Positions 6,675 to 13,650 of a stretch of 20,401 nt of DNA are shown in pieces. The stretch is from contig CAYJVP010000009.1 in NCBI GenBank assembly GCA_964373615.1, forward strand, positions 1-20,401, in the 5' to 3' direction. Numbering within the stretch: the stretch's first letter is position 1; each line of letters opens with the position of its first letter. The notes below the pieces were generated by a model. That model searched no databases. It was not told the origin of the DNA and saw only the letters and a program-made list of their open reading frames with translations. The DNA comes from CAYJVP01 sp964373615. Its GTDB lineage: Bacteria > Patescibacteriota > Patescibacteriia > UBA9934 > GWF2-40-263. A program made the position numbers and the translations under genes.

Positions 6675-6702
6675 AGCATAGCAGATGAGGCTTGCGAGAC
6701 AA
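6675..6702 (-). promoter_or_regulatory. Promoter-like sequence for the candidate RNA
   Basis: Minus strand TTGTCT (6697-6702), 16 nt, TATGCT (6675-6680), with an extended -10 TGC. Transcription would begin near 6668, at the closing helix of the candidate RNA. Confidence 0.45.
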
Positions 6703-6761
6703 GAGGACCTCACACAAGTTTTTCCACGTATGATCCACATGTTTTTCCACAACGAAAATGG

Positions 6762-6831
6762 ATGGTGGCAACTTAGTTGCAACTTTTTGTTCAAGAGAAA
6801 ACCCCGCCTTTGGCAAAAGGCGGGGGGAGAG
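6762..6831. repeat. R1 repeat, copy B (terminator of the GNAT gene)
   Basis: Full 70-bp copy, nearly identical to copy A. On the minus strand CCCCGCCTTT-TGCC-AAAGGCGGGG followed by TTTTCTCTT is a good Rho-independent terminator, 5 nt past the GNAT stop codon. Confidence 0.85.
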
Positions 6832-6836
6832 GGTTG

Positions 6837-7778
6837 TCACCTGGTGTCGTACTCCCTCGCCATGAAGGCGTGGAGGCGACGAAGAGGTTCCGCCACGTGG
6901 ATCTTGTCGAAGGTGAGATGAGAGATCTCGGGTGGCTTGTAGAGGCGGACGAGGTCGTGGACATGGCCATCAGGCGTGATCCCGAATCCTGGCAGAATCG
7001 CGGCAAAGCGATACCCCAGAGCGAGGTACGTTTGCACGGCGTCTTCGGCGCCCGGCCAGTTGACCGGTACGTCGACGAAACGCGAGCCATCGACACCGCC
7101 CAGGTGGTACGGTTCGTGCTCGATAACGGCAGGCATCGATCCAAGCACATCCTCGCCCCATCCCCGCTGGCATACGAACCGAGGGAGGAAAAGGTTGTGG
7201 AGGCTTGGGAGACCGTTTGGGAGGTGAACACGCCGATGACCGAGACTGATGTCCTCTCCGTCACGAAGCGAACGCACGGCAACGACCATGCTCTCGGGCT
7301 GGGCGCCGAGCAGGTCTGCGTGAATGTCCGGGTACTTGAACGGAAGGATGCCGCATAGAACGAACCCACGATCGACCAGGTTCCGCTGGCTCGCACAGTC
7401 CGGCCGATAGCACACGGGCTCGGACACGGCGAGGACCCCGCCGCGAGTGATCACGGCTTCGAGTCTAAGCTCGAGCAGCCGCTTCGCCACGTGACGGCCA
7501 CGGAACCTCGGGTGCACGATGAGCCCGCCGAACTCCCAGGCCCGCTCGTAGCCGAGCAACCGAACCGCGCGGGCGAAGGCGAGCACCTCGCCATCGTGCT
7601 CGGCAACGAGCATCACATTTGGCCCATCCGCACTCCGGAGCCTGTAGGGGTAGCTCGGTCCGTACTCGGAGGTGAAAAGCTGGTTTACCTGGATGATGTC
7701 TCGCTCCTCAACCGTGCGGAACGCCATGCCTGCCGTTCCTGTCCGCCACAAGGGCGTATCAGCTTCTGTCAGATTCAT
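6837..7778 (-). CDS. GNAT-family N-acetyltransferase, two-part
   Basis: The product is 313 aa. GNAT enzymes move an acetyl group from acetyl-CoA to an amine of a small molecule or protein; the substrate here is unknown. Residues about 18-155 form the GNAT core. GGLIVHPRFRGRHVAKRLLE is the acetyl-CoA pyrophosphate-binding motif A, and SQRNLVDRGFVLCGILPF is the motif-B region. The C-terminal half ends in LGYRFAAILPGFGITPDG...HDLVRLYKPPE and may be a second degenerate acyltransferase-like lobe. The ATG at 7776-7778 has a clear GAGGAG 5 nt upstream. A truncated paralog lies at 8474-8760. The gene is flanked by R1 copies, has a long structured leader, and looks richer in G+C than the core genes. 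It is probably an acquired cassette. Confidence 0.75.
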   Translation of the reverse strand: MNLTEADTPLWRTGTAGMAFRTVEERDIIQVNQLFTSEYGPSYPYRLRSADGPNVMLVAEHDGEVLAFARAVRLLGYERAWEFGGLIVHPRFRGRHVAKRLLELRLEAVITRGGVLAVSEPVCYRPDCASQRNLVDRGFVLCGILPFKYPDIHADLLGAQPESMVVAVRSLRDGEDISLGHRRVHLPNGLPSLHNLFLPRFVCQRGWGEDVLGSMPAVIEHEPYHLGGVDGSRFVDVPVNWPGAEDAVQTYLALGYRFAAILPGFGITPDGHVHDLVRLYKPPEISHLTFDKIHVAEPLRRLHAFMAREYDTR

Positions 7779-8077
7779 GCGGTCTCCTCACAGGAAATTT
7801 CAGGAAGAAACGTGACCTGCCGGCCGAAGCCCCCGTCCGTTCCCGACCGGAACGGTCGGGTGGGCTGGCGAAGGCTGGCTCTCTCCCCGCAAGAAGGATT
7901 CCCCTCTTGTCGAGAGACAACCAAAGAACCACCGCGGTTGCGGTGGTTCAGATCTCGCCTCTTCAAAGCACAAACCTAGCCACCGCGGTGGGTAAAGAAG
8001 AAAAAGCTGAAAAAGTTAGACACGGTGGAGTTGTGCATATCTAAAAACAGCTTAGCGAGGAACTCTTAAGGCGTCAA
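7779..8077 (-). promoter_or_regulatory. Long structured leader and promoter of the GNAT gene
   Basis: Promoter: minus-strand TTGACG (8072-8077), 17 nt, TAAGCT (8049-8054). The roughly 265-nt leader holds three perfect inverted repeats. They are CCACCGCGGTGG (7980-7991), a 10-bp stem 7926-7935/7940-7949 with the same CCACCGCGGT core, and an 8-bp stem 7842-7849/7853-7860. No reading frame with a ribosome site is seen in it. The repeated CCACCGCGGT could be operator sites or RNA structure. It does not fit a T-box consensus. Confidence 0.4.
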
Positions 8078-8111
8078 ATGGTGGCAACTTAGTTGCAACT
8101 TTTTGTTCAAG
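8078..8111. repeat. R1 repeat, copy C, left part (split by a MITE)
   Basis: Identical to the first 34 bp of copies A and B, ending in TTGTTCAAG. The remainder continues at 8433 after a 321-bp insertion. Confidence 0.85.
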
Positions 8112-8432
8112 GGGCCTGTTCCCGAATGCGCTTTTGAGACGAAACGGCTGGATTTCGAGACCATTCGACTTCGCTCATGGTCCCTGAGCAAGGTCGAAGG
8201 GACAGCATGGCTGAACAAATGTTGAGGTTTATCCGGAGGAGTCGAGGCGGAGCGAGGCGTGAACTGCTTCACGCCGAGCCGCCGAGACGGGTTCGGCGAT
8301 GTCACGCCGTTGGCGGGACCGACGAACACAGCCGAAACATTTTGAAGCCATGATGTCCGAAAGGCAGTCGTTTCGGCCTCCGCCGAAGGCGGATCCGCCT
8401 TTGGCGGAAAAATGGCATTCGGGAACAGACCC
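8112..8432. mobile_element. MITE M1, 321 bp, inserted into R1 copy C
   Basis: The ends are inverted repeats: GGGCCTGTTCCCGAATGC at the left and, on the other strand, GGGTCTGTTCCCGAATGC at the right (17 of 18). A 5-bp target duplication TCAAG flanks it (8107-8111 and 8433-8437). The empty site is seen intact in R1 copies A and B. The interior is an imperfect palindrome along its whole length, with a central GGCGTGAA/TTCACGCC hairpin. No transposase frame is present, so it would need an enzyme in trans. Two small palindromes are nested in the arms: 8180-8203 in the left and 8379-8408 in the right. Confidence 0.85.
8379..8408. repeat. Tandem dimer of a 15-bp palindrome (P element), copy 1
   Basis: Two head-to-tail units of TCCGCC-N3-GGCGGA with loops GAA and TTT. 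It is present only in the right arm of M1 and interrupts the match between the two arms. The same dimer occurs at 18510-18539 in another MITE. Confidence 0.75.
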
Positions 8433-8473
8433 TCAAGAGAAAACCCCGCCTTTGGCAAAAGGCGGGGGAAGAG
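8433..8473. repeat. R1 repeat, copy C, right part
   Basis: Continuation of copy C, including the CCCCGCCTTT/AAAGGCGGGG hairpin that terminates minus-strand transcription. It is followed directly by the 3' end of the truncated GNAT copy. Confidence 0.85.
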
Positions 8474-8760
8474 GGTTGTCACCTGGTGTCGTACTCCCTC
8501 GCCATGAAGGCGTGGAGCTTGGCGAGTGGAGCGGCCACGTGGATGAGGTCGCAGGCGATGGTGTCCAGCCACTCGGGTGGCTTGTAGAGCCGAACGAGGT
8601 CGTACACGGCACCCGCACGGGTCATACCGAAACCAGGAAGGAGGGCCGCGAAACGGTAGCCGGCCTGGATGTAGACCACGGCCGGTCCGTACTCGCTGAA
8701 GTACAGCTCATTGACGGGACCAAAAAACCACACAAGCGGCATGGTGGGCACGCACGACAA
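8474..8760 (-). pseudogene. Internally deleted copy of the GNAT acetyltransferase
   Basis: The last 61 codons match the 3' end of the intact gene at 6837-7778: AGYRFAALLPGFGMT...YDLVRLYKPPE...KLHAFMAREYDTR. The first 44 nt inside this end are identical in the two copies. In front of it, VNELYFSEYGP matches VNQLFTSEYGP near the N-terminus of the intact protein. About 220 codons, including the whole acetyl-CoA-binding motif, are therefore missing from the middle. No proper start codon or Shine-Dalgarno is visible; the open frame begins at a TTG in unrelated sequence. It cannot be a working acetyltransferase. It lies just downstream of the ndk operon terminator and upstream of R1 copy C. Confidence 0.8.
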
Positions 8761-8763
8761 ACC

Positions 8764-8785
8764 AAAAAACGACCTTGCGGCCGCC
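8764..8785 (-). terminator. Terminator of the ndk operon
   Basis: On the minus strand CGGCC and GGTCG (one G-U pair) close a GCAA tetraloop and are followed directly by TTTTTT. Confidence 0.6.
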
Positions 8786-8800
8786 GTCCGTTTCCTTATC

Positions 8801-9196
8801 TTATGCTGCTTTAAGCTGCTCCGCCGGTTCTTCTCTGGATTCCAAAAAGCGGGTCAACTCATCCTGTGAAAACACCTTCATGCGTCGGAACACATCAACG
8901 GAACGATCCAGCGTCTCACGTGCTTTTTGAGAAAGCCTGATGCGACCTTCGATCAAATTTTCAACACCTTCAACCTGACGGATGTTTCGACAAAGGATCC
9001 GCATGTGCGCAATCGCCGCCTGGCGTCTAGCCTCGGAATCCTGAATGCTCATCACAGCCTCGAGAGGTTGAGGAAACGCCCCTGGAGCATCTGCGACGAC
9101 TTCCTGCTTGACGCGCGCCATCGCTCGAACTCGTTCCCTCTCCGCCTCAAGTTCCCTCTGTCGCGCAACATCTACATGTACGACGTCTCCTGACAT
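8801..9196 (-). CDS. Small helical protein of unknown function downstream of ndk
   Basis: The product is 131 aa and I do not recognise its family. It is highly charged, with no signal peptide or membrane segment. Residues about 10-35 (RQRELEAERERVRAMARVKQ) look like a charged helix or short coiled coil. A proline-containing break (about 36-45) follows, and then two more amphipathic helices rich in Arg and Glu to the end. A single Cys is present, so no metal site is evident. The ATG at 9194-9196 lies 1 nt after the ndk stop and has GAGGGG 7 nt upstream, so it is co-transcribed and probably co-translated with ndk. A longer frame overlapping ndk is less likely. A terminator follows at 8764-8785. 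Confidence 0.75.
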   Translation of the reverse strand: MSGDVVHVDVARQRELEAERERVRAMARVKQEVVADAPGAFPQPLEAVMSIQDSEARRQAAIAHMRILCRNIRQVEGVENLIEGRIRLSQKARETLDRSVDVFRRMKVFSQDELTRFLESREEPAEQLKAA

Positions 9197-9197
9197 A

Positions 9198-9668
9198 TTA
9201 AATCCCCTCGCCAAAATTGTATTTGTCTGTGATCTTCTCGTACTGAAACAGCTCGTCGTCTTTGAAGAACCGCTTGATTTCCGCCTCCGCATTTTCTGGA
9301 GAATCGGCTGCATGAATCAAGTTGGAAGGCACGTTCATGGAGAAGTCCGCGCGAATGGTTCCGGCATCTGCCGCGCGAGGATTGGTGGCGCCAACAATTT
9401 TACGCACGGCCTCCACACAGTCGATCCCTTCGAGAATGAGGCCAACGACCGGCGTTTGCATCATGAACTGCTTTACACTCGCAAAAAACGGCTTGTCCGC
9501 AAGGTGCGCGTAATGTTCGTCAAGCATCTCTTCGGTTAAACGGATAAATTTAAGGCCAGTAATCTTCAGCCCCTTCAGCTCAAAACGACGAATAATTTCG
9601 CCCAAAAGATCGCGTTGAAGCGCGTCGGGTTTGAGAAGAATAAGCGTGCGCTGAATGTTCCTATCCAT
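9198..9668 (-). CDS. ndk: Nucleoside diphosphate kinase
   Basis: The product is 156 aa, slightly longer than the usual 135-150. Ndk balances (d)NTP pools by passing phosphate from ATP to NDPs through a phosphohistidine. RTLILLKPDALQR gives the conserved K13. GATNPRAADAGTIRADF is the nucleotide-binding segment, and the active-site motif NLIHAADSPENAEAEI holds the catalytic H119. The ATG at 9666-9668 was chosen because the family begins here; an upstream in-frame extension would be coded by the MITE at 9694-9867. There is no Shine-Dalgarno. A TTTAGT hexamer 7 nt before the ATG could be the -10, making the mRNA leaderless. The gene leads a two-gene operon. Confidence 0.95.
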   Translation of the reverse strand: MDRNIQRTLILLKPDALQRDLLGEIIRRFELKGLKITGLKFIRLTEEMLDEHYAHLADKPFFASVKQFMMQTPVVGLILEGIDCVEAVRKIVGATNPRAADAGTIRADFSMNVPSNLIHAADSPENAEAEIKRFFKDDELFQYEKITDKYNFGEGI

Positions 9669-9693
9669 ACGAATCACTAAAGTTTGCTCTATA

Positions 9694-9867
9694 GTCATCA
9701 CACCATGAAACAGGACTCCATCCTCCATGAAAATGGCGATCTCCTTGCTCTTCGGGCAGAAAAATCCTCAATGGAGCTATGGCTCCATCTGCGGTTTTTC
9801 TGCCCTGCAGAGCGTCGGATCTCATCCATTTTCAAGAAGGCTAAGTCCCATTTCACGGTGTGATGAC
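9694..9867. mobile_element. MITE M3, 174 bp, between the MBL gene and ndk
   Basis: The ends are inverted: GTCATCACACCATGAAA at the left and GTCATCACACCGTGAAA on the other strand at the right, with similarity continuing about 50 bp inward. A 4-bp duplication TATA flanks it (9690-9693 and 9868-9871). The centre ATGGAGC-TATG-GCTCCAT (9771-9788) sits between GGGCAGAAAAA and TTTTTCTGCCC, so the element folds into one long hairpin. No coding capacity. It ends only 25 bp from the ndk ATG. Confidence 0.75.
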
Positions 9868-9887
9868 TATAGTTTAGCAAAAATTTC

Positions 9888-10817
9888 TCAAAAAGGCAAG
9901 GGGCTCGCCTCAACCGTCGGCTCTCCGCCGAAGGAGGTGATGAGGATATCGCCGTCGAGATCTGTCCGAAAGACCGCCGCCTCCGTCTCTCGAAGACGGG
10001 AAAGAAGGACGGGGTGCGGGTGACCGTACGAATTTTTTCCGACCGAGATGATCGCGTTCCGCGGCTGTGTCACGTCCAAAAATTTTTGCGAGGTCGAGTA
10101 CACGGACCCGTGATGCGCGACCTTCAACACGTCAACGGGCCCCAATAGGTCCGGTAGAATTTCTTCTTCGAGCTCGCTTGGCGCATCGCCCGCAAGCAAG
10201 ATGCTCGTCTCGCCGTAGGTGACGAGGAGGACGATCGATGCCACGTTCGGATCCTTCAGATGTTTTCCCGCAAGGGACCTGTCGGGGGCGATGACCCGAA
10301 GGGTGACATCGCCAAGGGCGATGGCGACGCCGCCTCGGACAAATGTGCGCGAGGCTCCCTCGCGGTCAACCTCGTCCCAAAAAACCGACTGCGTGCCCAC
10401 GTCGTGCTCATTGCCGGTCTCATACACGGCGTCAACATCGTAACGCCGCAGAACCTCGATGAAGCCCGCGAAATGATCTTCGTGCGGATGCGTGACGAGA
10501 ATCGCATCGAGCGAACGATCAAGCGGCGAAAGCACGCTACCGAGTTTTGCGAGCACCGCGTCGCTTGGTCCCGCATCAATGAGTATCTGCTCGCCGGTTG
10601 GCGTCGCCATCAAAATCGCGTCGCCCTGCCCCACATCAAACACCCACACACGCAATGGCAATTCTTTTGCCGTGATGGAAACACGCGCGGCCTCGACGTG
10701 CAGGGACGCGGCCAAAATCAAAGCCACGAGGAGAAGGCCGCAGCCAATCGCGCGACGCTGCCAGGTCAAGAGTGAGCGACGATTCTTTTTTGTTTCCAAA
10801 CGACCCATAAAAAACAT
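9888..10817 (-). CDS. ComEC-type metallo-beta-lactamase-fold hydrolase
   Basis: The product is up to 309 aa. It resembles the C-terminal domain of ComEC/Rec2. One N-terminal membrane segment (about residues 22-44) is followed by an exported MBL domain: VWVFDVGQGDAILM, then LIDAGPS, then the metal motif THPHEDHFAG (H110, H112, D114, H115). LLAGDAP, KVAHHGS and ISVGKNSYGHPHP complete the later metal and active-site motifs. In single-chain ComEC this domain is thought to degrade the non-transported DNA strand. Here it is a separate gene overlapping the comEC membrane gene by 52 nt. The start is uncertain: two ATGs at 10815-10817 and 10806-10808 and a TTG overlapping the comEC stop all lack a Shine-Dalgarno. 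Confidence 0.85.
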   Translation of the reverse strand: MFFMGRLETKKNRRSLLTWQRRAIGCGLLLVALILAASLHVEAARVSITAKELPLRVWVFDVGQGDAILMATPTGEQILIDAGPSDAVLAKLGSVLSPLDRSLDAILVTHPHEDHFAGFIEVLRRYDVDAVYETGNEHDVGTQSVFWDEVDREGASRTFVRGGVAIALGDVTLRVIAPDRSLAGKHLKDPNVASIVLLVTYGETSILLAGDAPSELEEEILPDLLGPVDVLKVAHHGSVYSTSQKFLDVTQPRNAIISVGKNSYGHPHPVLLSRLRETEAAVFRTDLDGDILITSFGGEPTVEASPLPF

Positions 10818-12280
10818 GCAGCGATCACAATGCCGACCAGAAGAGCAAGCGTACCGGAAAACGGAACAGACACAGACGCGAGTGGAATCGCGCTCAGATA
10901 CTCAATCGCGGACAGAAGAATCAGACTGGTCGCCCAAGCTGGAAGGGCCACGACAGACGCAACGACGGGAACAACGATCGCGGCGATCATGGCAAGCGCG
11001 CCAAACAGCATGAGATACGGAATCCAGGGGAGGATGAGCAGATTCGCAAGCGGCGCGATGAGAGAGATCGTGCCAAAGTGCCAAAGGAGGATGGGAGTGG
11101 TGAGAAGAACCGCGGAGAGCGAGGCGGCAGCTGACTCGCGAAAGCCGAGCGTCTCTGGGATAAACGCGAGGTGATCCGCCACGCGATCGGCAAGCGCCAC
11201 GATTCCAATCGTGGCCACAAACGACAATTGGAATCCGACATCGTCAAGAAGCAAACGCGGGTTCACGAGAAGCATGACGGCCGCCGTGAACGCAAGAATG
11301 TTTCGCATGGATGCCATGCGGCCGAGCCAAAGGGCGAGCATCGCAAGAAACGCCATCGCACCGGCGCGCACAATGGCGGCGGTCGCACCGGCCGCCACCA
11401 CATAGGCGAGGATCACGAATGCGCTCACGATCAAAGCGCGACGACGACCGAGCGGACTGCGCATAAGGGTCAAAAGAAGCATCTCGGAAAAAATCGCGAC
11501 GTTGTAGCCCGAGGCGGCCATGATGTGGGAGACGCCGGTGCGCGAAAAATCCTCGCGCAAATCCGATCCGAGCGCGTAACTTCCGCCGAACAAAAGGCCG
11601 CCAACAAAACTTACATGCGGTTCGGACAACGCACGACCCAGAGCGGCAAGAAGCGATTGTTTGAACGCAAACAGGGATCCACGGACCGTGGCGCCCTCTA
11701 TCGAACGCACGTCAAGTTCCTCCACGCGGTCGCACACCGCAAGCACCCCACGGCTCATGAGCAAACGATCATAGCGAAACCCTTCGATCGGCTCTGGAAG
11801 CTCTGGCTTGCAGCGAAACGTGAGGGTGTCCCCGAACTCCACTTCTGGATATTTTTGCAGGCGCAGCAGCAGCTTGCCAAACAGCGGCTCATCGCTATCT
11901 GCGAGATTCCCAACCACGACATCCTGCCGATGAGACCGACGCATGACCTCATCAACGATCTCACCGTGAAACACGACATCGCCTCCCGCGTGTGTGGCGA
12001 CCGTCGGCATATCCGGCGACGGAAAACTTTGGTTGTATCGAAGAAAGCCGGCAAGCAGCGCCGCGATCAAAAGACACACAAGCCGCGAGCGCGACGAGGT
12101 GAACAACACAGCAGCAATGAACGAGGCGAGGACAACCCAAAGAATGGCATCATCAACGAAGCGGTCCCAAAAACCCGCAACCGCAACCCCAACGATGAAC
12201 GCCGCGCACGCAACAAAAAAAGAGCGCGAACGAGAGTGCGCGATCCGCTTCCAGATCTCAACGAATCCCCATGCCTTCAT
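10766..12280 (-). CDS. comEC: ComEC/Rec2 DNA-uptake channel, membrane part
   Basis: The product is 504 aa, polytopic. ComEC forms the inner-membrane pore through which single-stranded DNA enters during natural transformation. N-terminal helices and a DUF4131-like soluble segment (about residues 80-200, VVFHGEIVDEV to VCDRVEELDV) come first. The competence domain follows with GVSHIMAASGYNVAIFSEML, AAIVRAGAMAFLAMLA and LLLDDVGFQLSFVATIGI. The protein ends without the MBL domain, which is the next gene. The ATG at 12278-12280 lies inside the 3' end of ugd (23-nt overlap) without a clear Shine-Dalgarno, so translational coupling is likely. It sits in a leuS-ugd-comEC-MBL cluster. Whether the pore works without a fused nuclease cannot be told from sequence. 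Confidence 0.88.
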   Translation of the reverse strand: MKAWGFVEIWKRIAHSRSRSFFVACAAFIVGVAVAGFWDRFVDDAILWVVLASFIAAVLFTSSRSRLVCLLIAALLAGFLRYNQSFPSPDMPTVATHAGGDVVFHGEIVDEVMRRSHRQDVVVGNLADSDEPLFGKLLLRLQKYPEVEFGDTLTFRCKPELPEPIEGFRYDRLLMSRGVLAVCDRVEELDVRSIEGATVRGSLFAFKQSLLAALGRALSEPHVSFVGGLLFGGSYALGSDLREDFSRTGVSHIMAASGYNVAIFSEMLLLTLMRSPLGRRRALIVSAFVILAYVVAAGATAAIVRAGAMAFLAMLALWLGRMASMRNILAFTAAVMLLVNPRLLLDDVGFQLSFVATIGIVALADRVADHLAFIPETLGFRESAAASLSAVLLTTPILLWHFGTISLIAPLANLLILPWIPYLMLFGALAMIAAIVVPVVASVVALPAWATSLILLSAIEYLSAIPLASVSVPFSGTLALLVGIVIAACFLWVVWKQKRIVAHS

Positions 12281-13571
12281 ACATAAATCCGCGACCCTTA
12301 AGGTTCAGATCGGCAAGCAGGTTCCTGCCGTCGAGAATGAGGGGCGAGAGCATGCGCTCGCGCAGAGTTTCAAAAGAGACCTCGCGAAACTCCGGCCATT
12401 CAGTCAAAACCACGAGCGCATCCGCGCCAAGAGCGGCGTCGATGGCCGTGGTCGCAAACTCCACGCGGTCCGAAAGCACGCGACGCGCATTCTCGATCGC
12501 CATGGGATCATAGGCGCAAATCTCGGCTCCGCGCGCGAACAGACGTTGCGCAATGTCAATCGCGGGAGATTCACGAATGTCTTCCGTTCCGTTTTTAAAC
12601 GCCAGCCCCCACACCGCAAGCTTCCTTCCCTTGAGACCTCCAAGCGCGTCTTCCACTTTGCGCACAAACAGCTCACGCTGGCGGTTATTCACTTCGATCA
12701 CGGCAGAAAGCACCCTAAAATCGTACCCATGGTGCCCGGCGATCTGATGCAAAGCGCCAATGTCTTTTGGCAGGCACGAGCCTCCAAACCCAATGCCCGC
12801 ATTCAAAAAGTGAGGACCAATCCGAGGATCCAATGCAAGGCCGCGCGCGATCTCTCGCACATCTGCCCCGACGCGTTCGGCAAGGTTGGCGATTTCGTTG
12901 ATAAAGGAAACCTTCGTCGCAAGAAACGCGTTGGCGGCATGTTTGATAAGTTCCGCGTTTTCAATCGACACGAAAAGACGTGGAGCGACAACGGCCTCGT
13001 GGAGTCGTTCGATCACGGAAGCCGCAATGCGGTCGTCCGCACCGATCACGATTCGTGTCGGTTGCAGAAAGTCGGAAAGGGCATGTCCCTCTGCCAAAAA
13101 TTCTGGAAGGGAAACAATCTGGATGAGGGGAGCAAGCTCTCCACGGCCCTCGGCGACCATGCGCTCGCGAATCATCTGAAGCGCCCGACGATTGGTTCCA
13201 ACGGGAACCGTACTCTTGGTGACGACAACTGCCTCATGATCAAGATGCCCTCCGATCGCTTGTGCGACGGCATCCACGGCGGAAAGATCAGCCTCGCCGG
13301 TCGAGGTCGGCGGCGTGCCAACCGCGATCACGACCACGTCCGTGGCGGGGAGCACACTCGCAAGCTCGGTCGTGAACACAATGCGTCCCGCTTCCTGCAT
13401 GTCGCGCAGAAGCTCCGAAAGCCCAGGTTCAAAAAACGGAACCTCACCCATGTCAAGCTTCGCGATCTTGTTTGCGTCCACGTCCACACACGCCACTCGA
13501 TGCCCAAGCTTGGCAAACCCAAGGCCAGAAACAAGGCCCACGTAGCCGGTTCCGACAATGACGAGATTCAC
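12258..13571 (-). CDS. ugd: UDP-glucose/GDP-mannose dehydrogenase family, probably UDP-glucose 6-dehydrogenase
   Basis: The product is 437 aa from the GTG at 13569-13571. This cytosolic NAD-dependent enzyme oxidises UDP-glucose twice to UDP-glucuronate, a precursor of surface polysaccharides. The N-terminus NLVIVGTGYVGLVSG is the Rossmann GxGxxG (residues 7-12). NAELIKHAANAFLATKVSFINE carries the conserved Lys and Asn, and GIGFGGSCLPKD the catalytic Cys266. LAVWGLAFKNGTEDIRESPA begins the C-terminal UDP-binding domain. The open frame continues upstream, but that part is coded by a REP-like hairpin (13596-13623), so the GTG at the family start is preferred. No Shine-Dalgarno is seen. A related GDP-mannose or UDP-ManNAc dehydrogenase cannot be excluded by eye. 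Confidence 0.85.
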   Translation of the reverse strand: MNLVIVGTGYVGLVSGLGFAKLGHRVACVDVDANKIAKLDMGEVPFFEPGLSELLRDMQEAGRIVFTTELASVLPATDVVVIAVGTPPTSTGEADLSAVDAVAQAIGGHLDHEAVVVTKSTVPVGTNRRALQMIRERMVAEGRGELAPLIQIVSLPEFLAEGHALSDFLQPTRIVIGADDRIAASVIERLHEAVVAPRLFVSIENAELIKHAANAFLATKVSFINEIANLAERVGADVREIARGLALDPRIGPHFLNAGIGFGGSCLPKDIGALHQIAGHHGYDFRVLSAVIEVNNRQRELFVRKVEDALGGLKGRKLAVWGLAFKNGTEDIRESPAIDIAQRLFARGAEICAYDPMAIENARRVLSDRVEFATTAIDAALGADALVVLTEWPEFREVSFETLRERMLSPLILDGRNLLADLNLKGRGFMYEGMGIR

Positions 13572-13595
13572 AGTTCGAACATTCAATGCTTCATG

Positions 13596-13623
13596 GTCGC
13601 CCTGAGCAATCTCGAAGGGCGAC
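13596..13623. repeat. REP-like hairpin between leuS and ugd
   Basis: GTCGCCCT pairs with AGGGCGAC (8 bp) around GAGCAATCTCGA. The core CCTGAGCAAnnTCGAAGG, and the TCATG and ACAG flanks, recur in the left arm of MITE M1 (8180-8203), so it is a dispersed repeat. Confidence 0.65.
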
Positions 13624-13650
13624 AGGCTCACTACCCATAGTGCGGGCATC

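Noticed and set aside
6189..6831. R1 repeats as integron attC sites
   Set aside because: The core does not satisfy GTTRRRY/RYYYAAC, and no integrase is present in the window.
7926..7949. T-box riboswitch in the GNAT leader
   Set aside because: CCACCGCGGT superficially recalls the T-box sequence, but the conserved order GGTGGnACCGCG and a terminator/antiterminator pair are absent.
11171..13640. Long plus-strand open frames opposite comEC and ugd
   Set aside because: Basic, low-information translations (His, Arg and Lys rich) that mirror the real minus-strand genes; no start signals.
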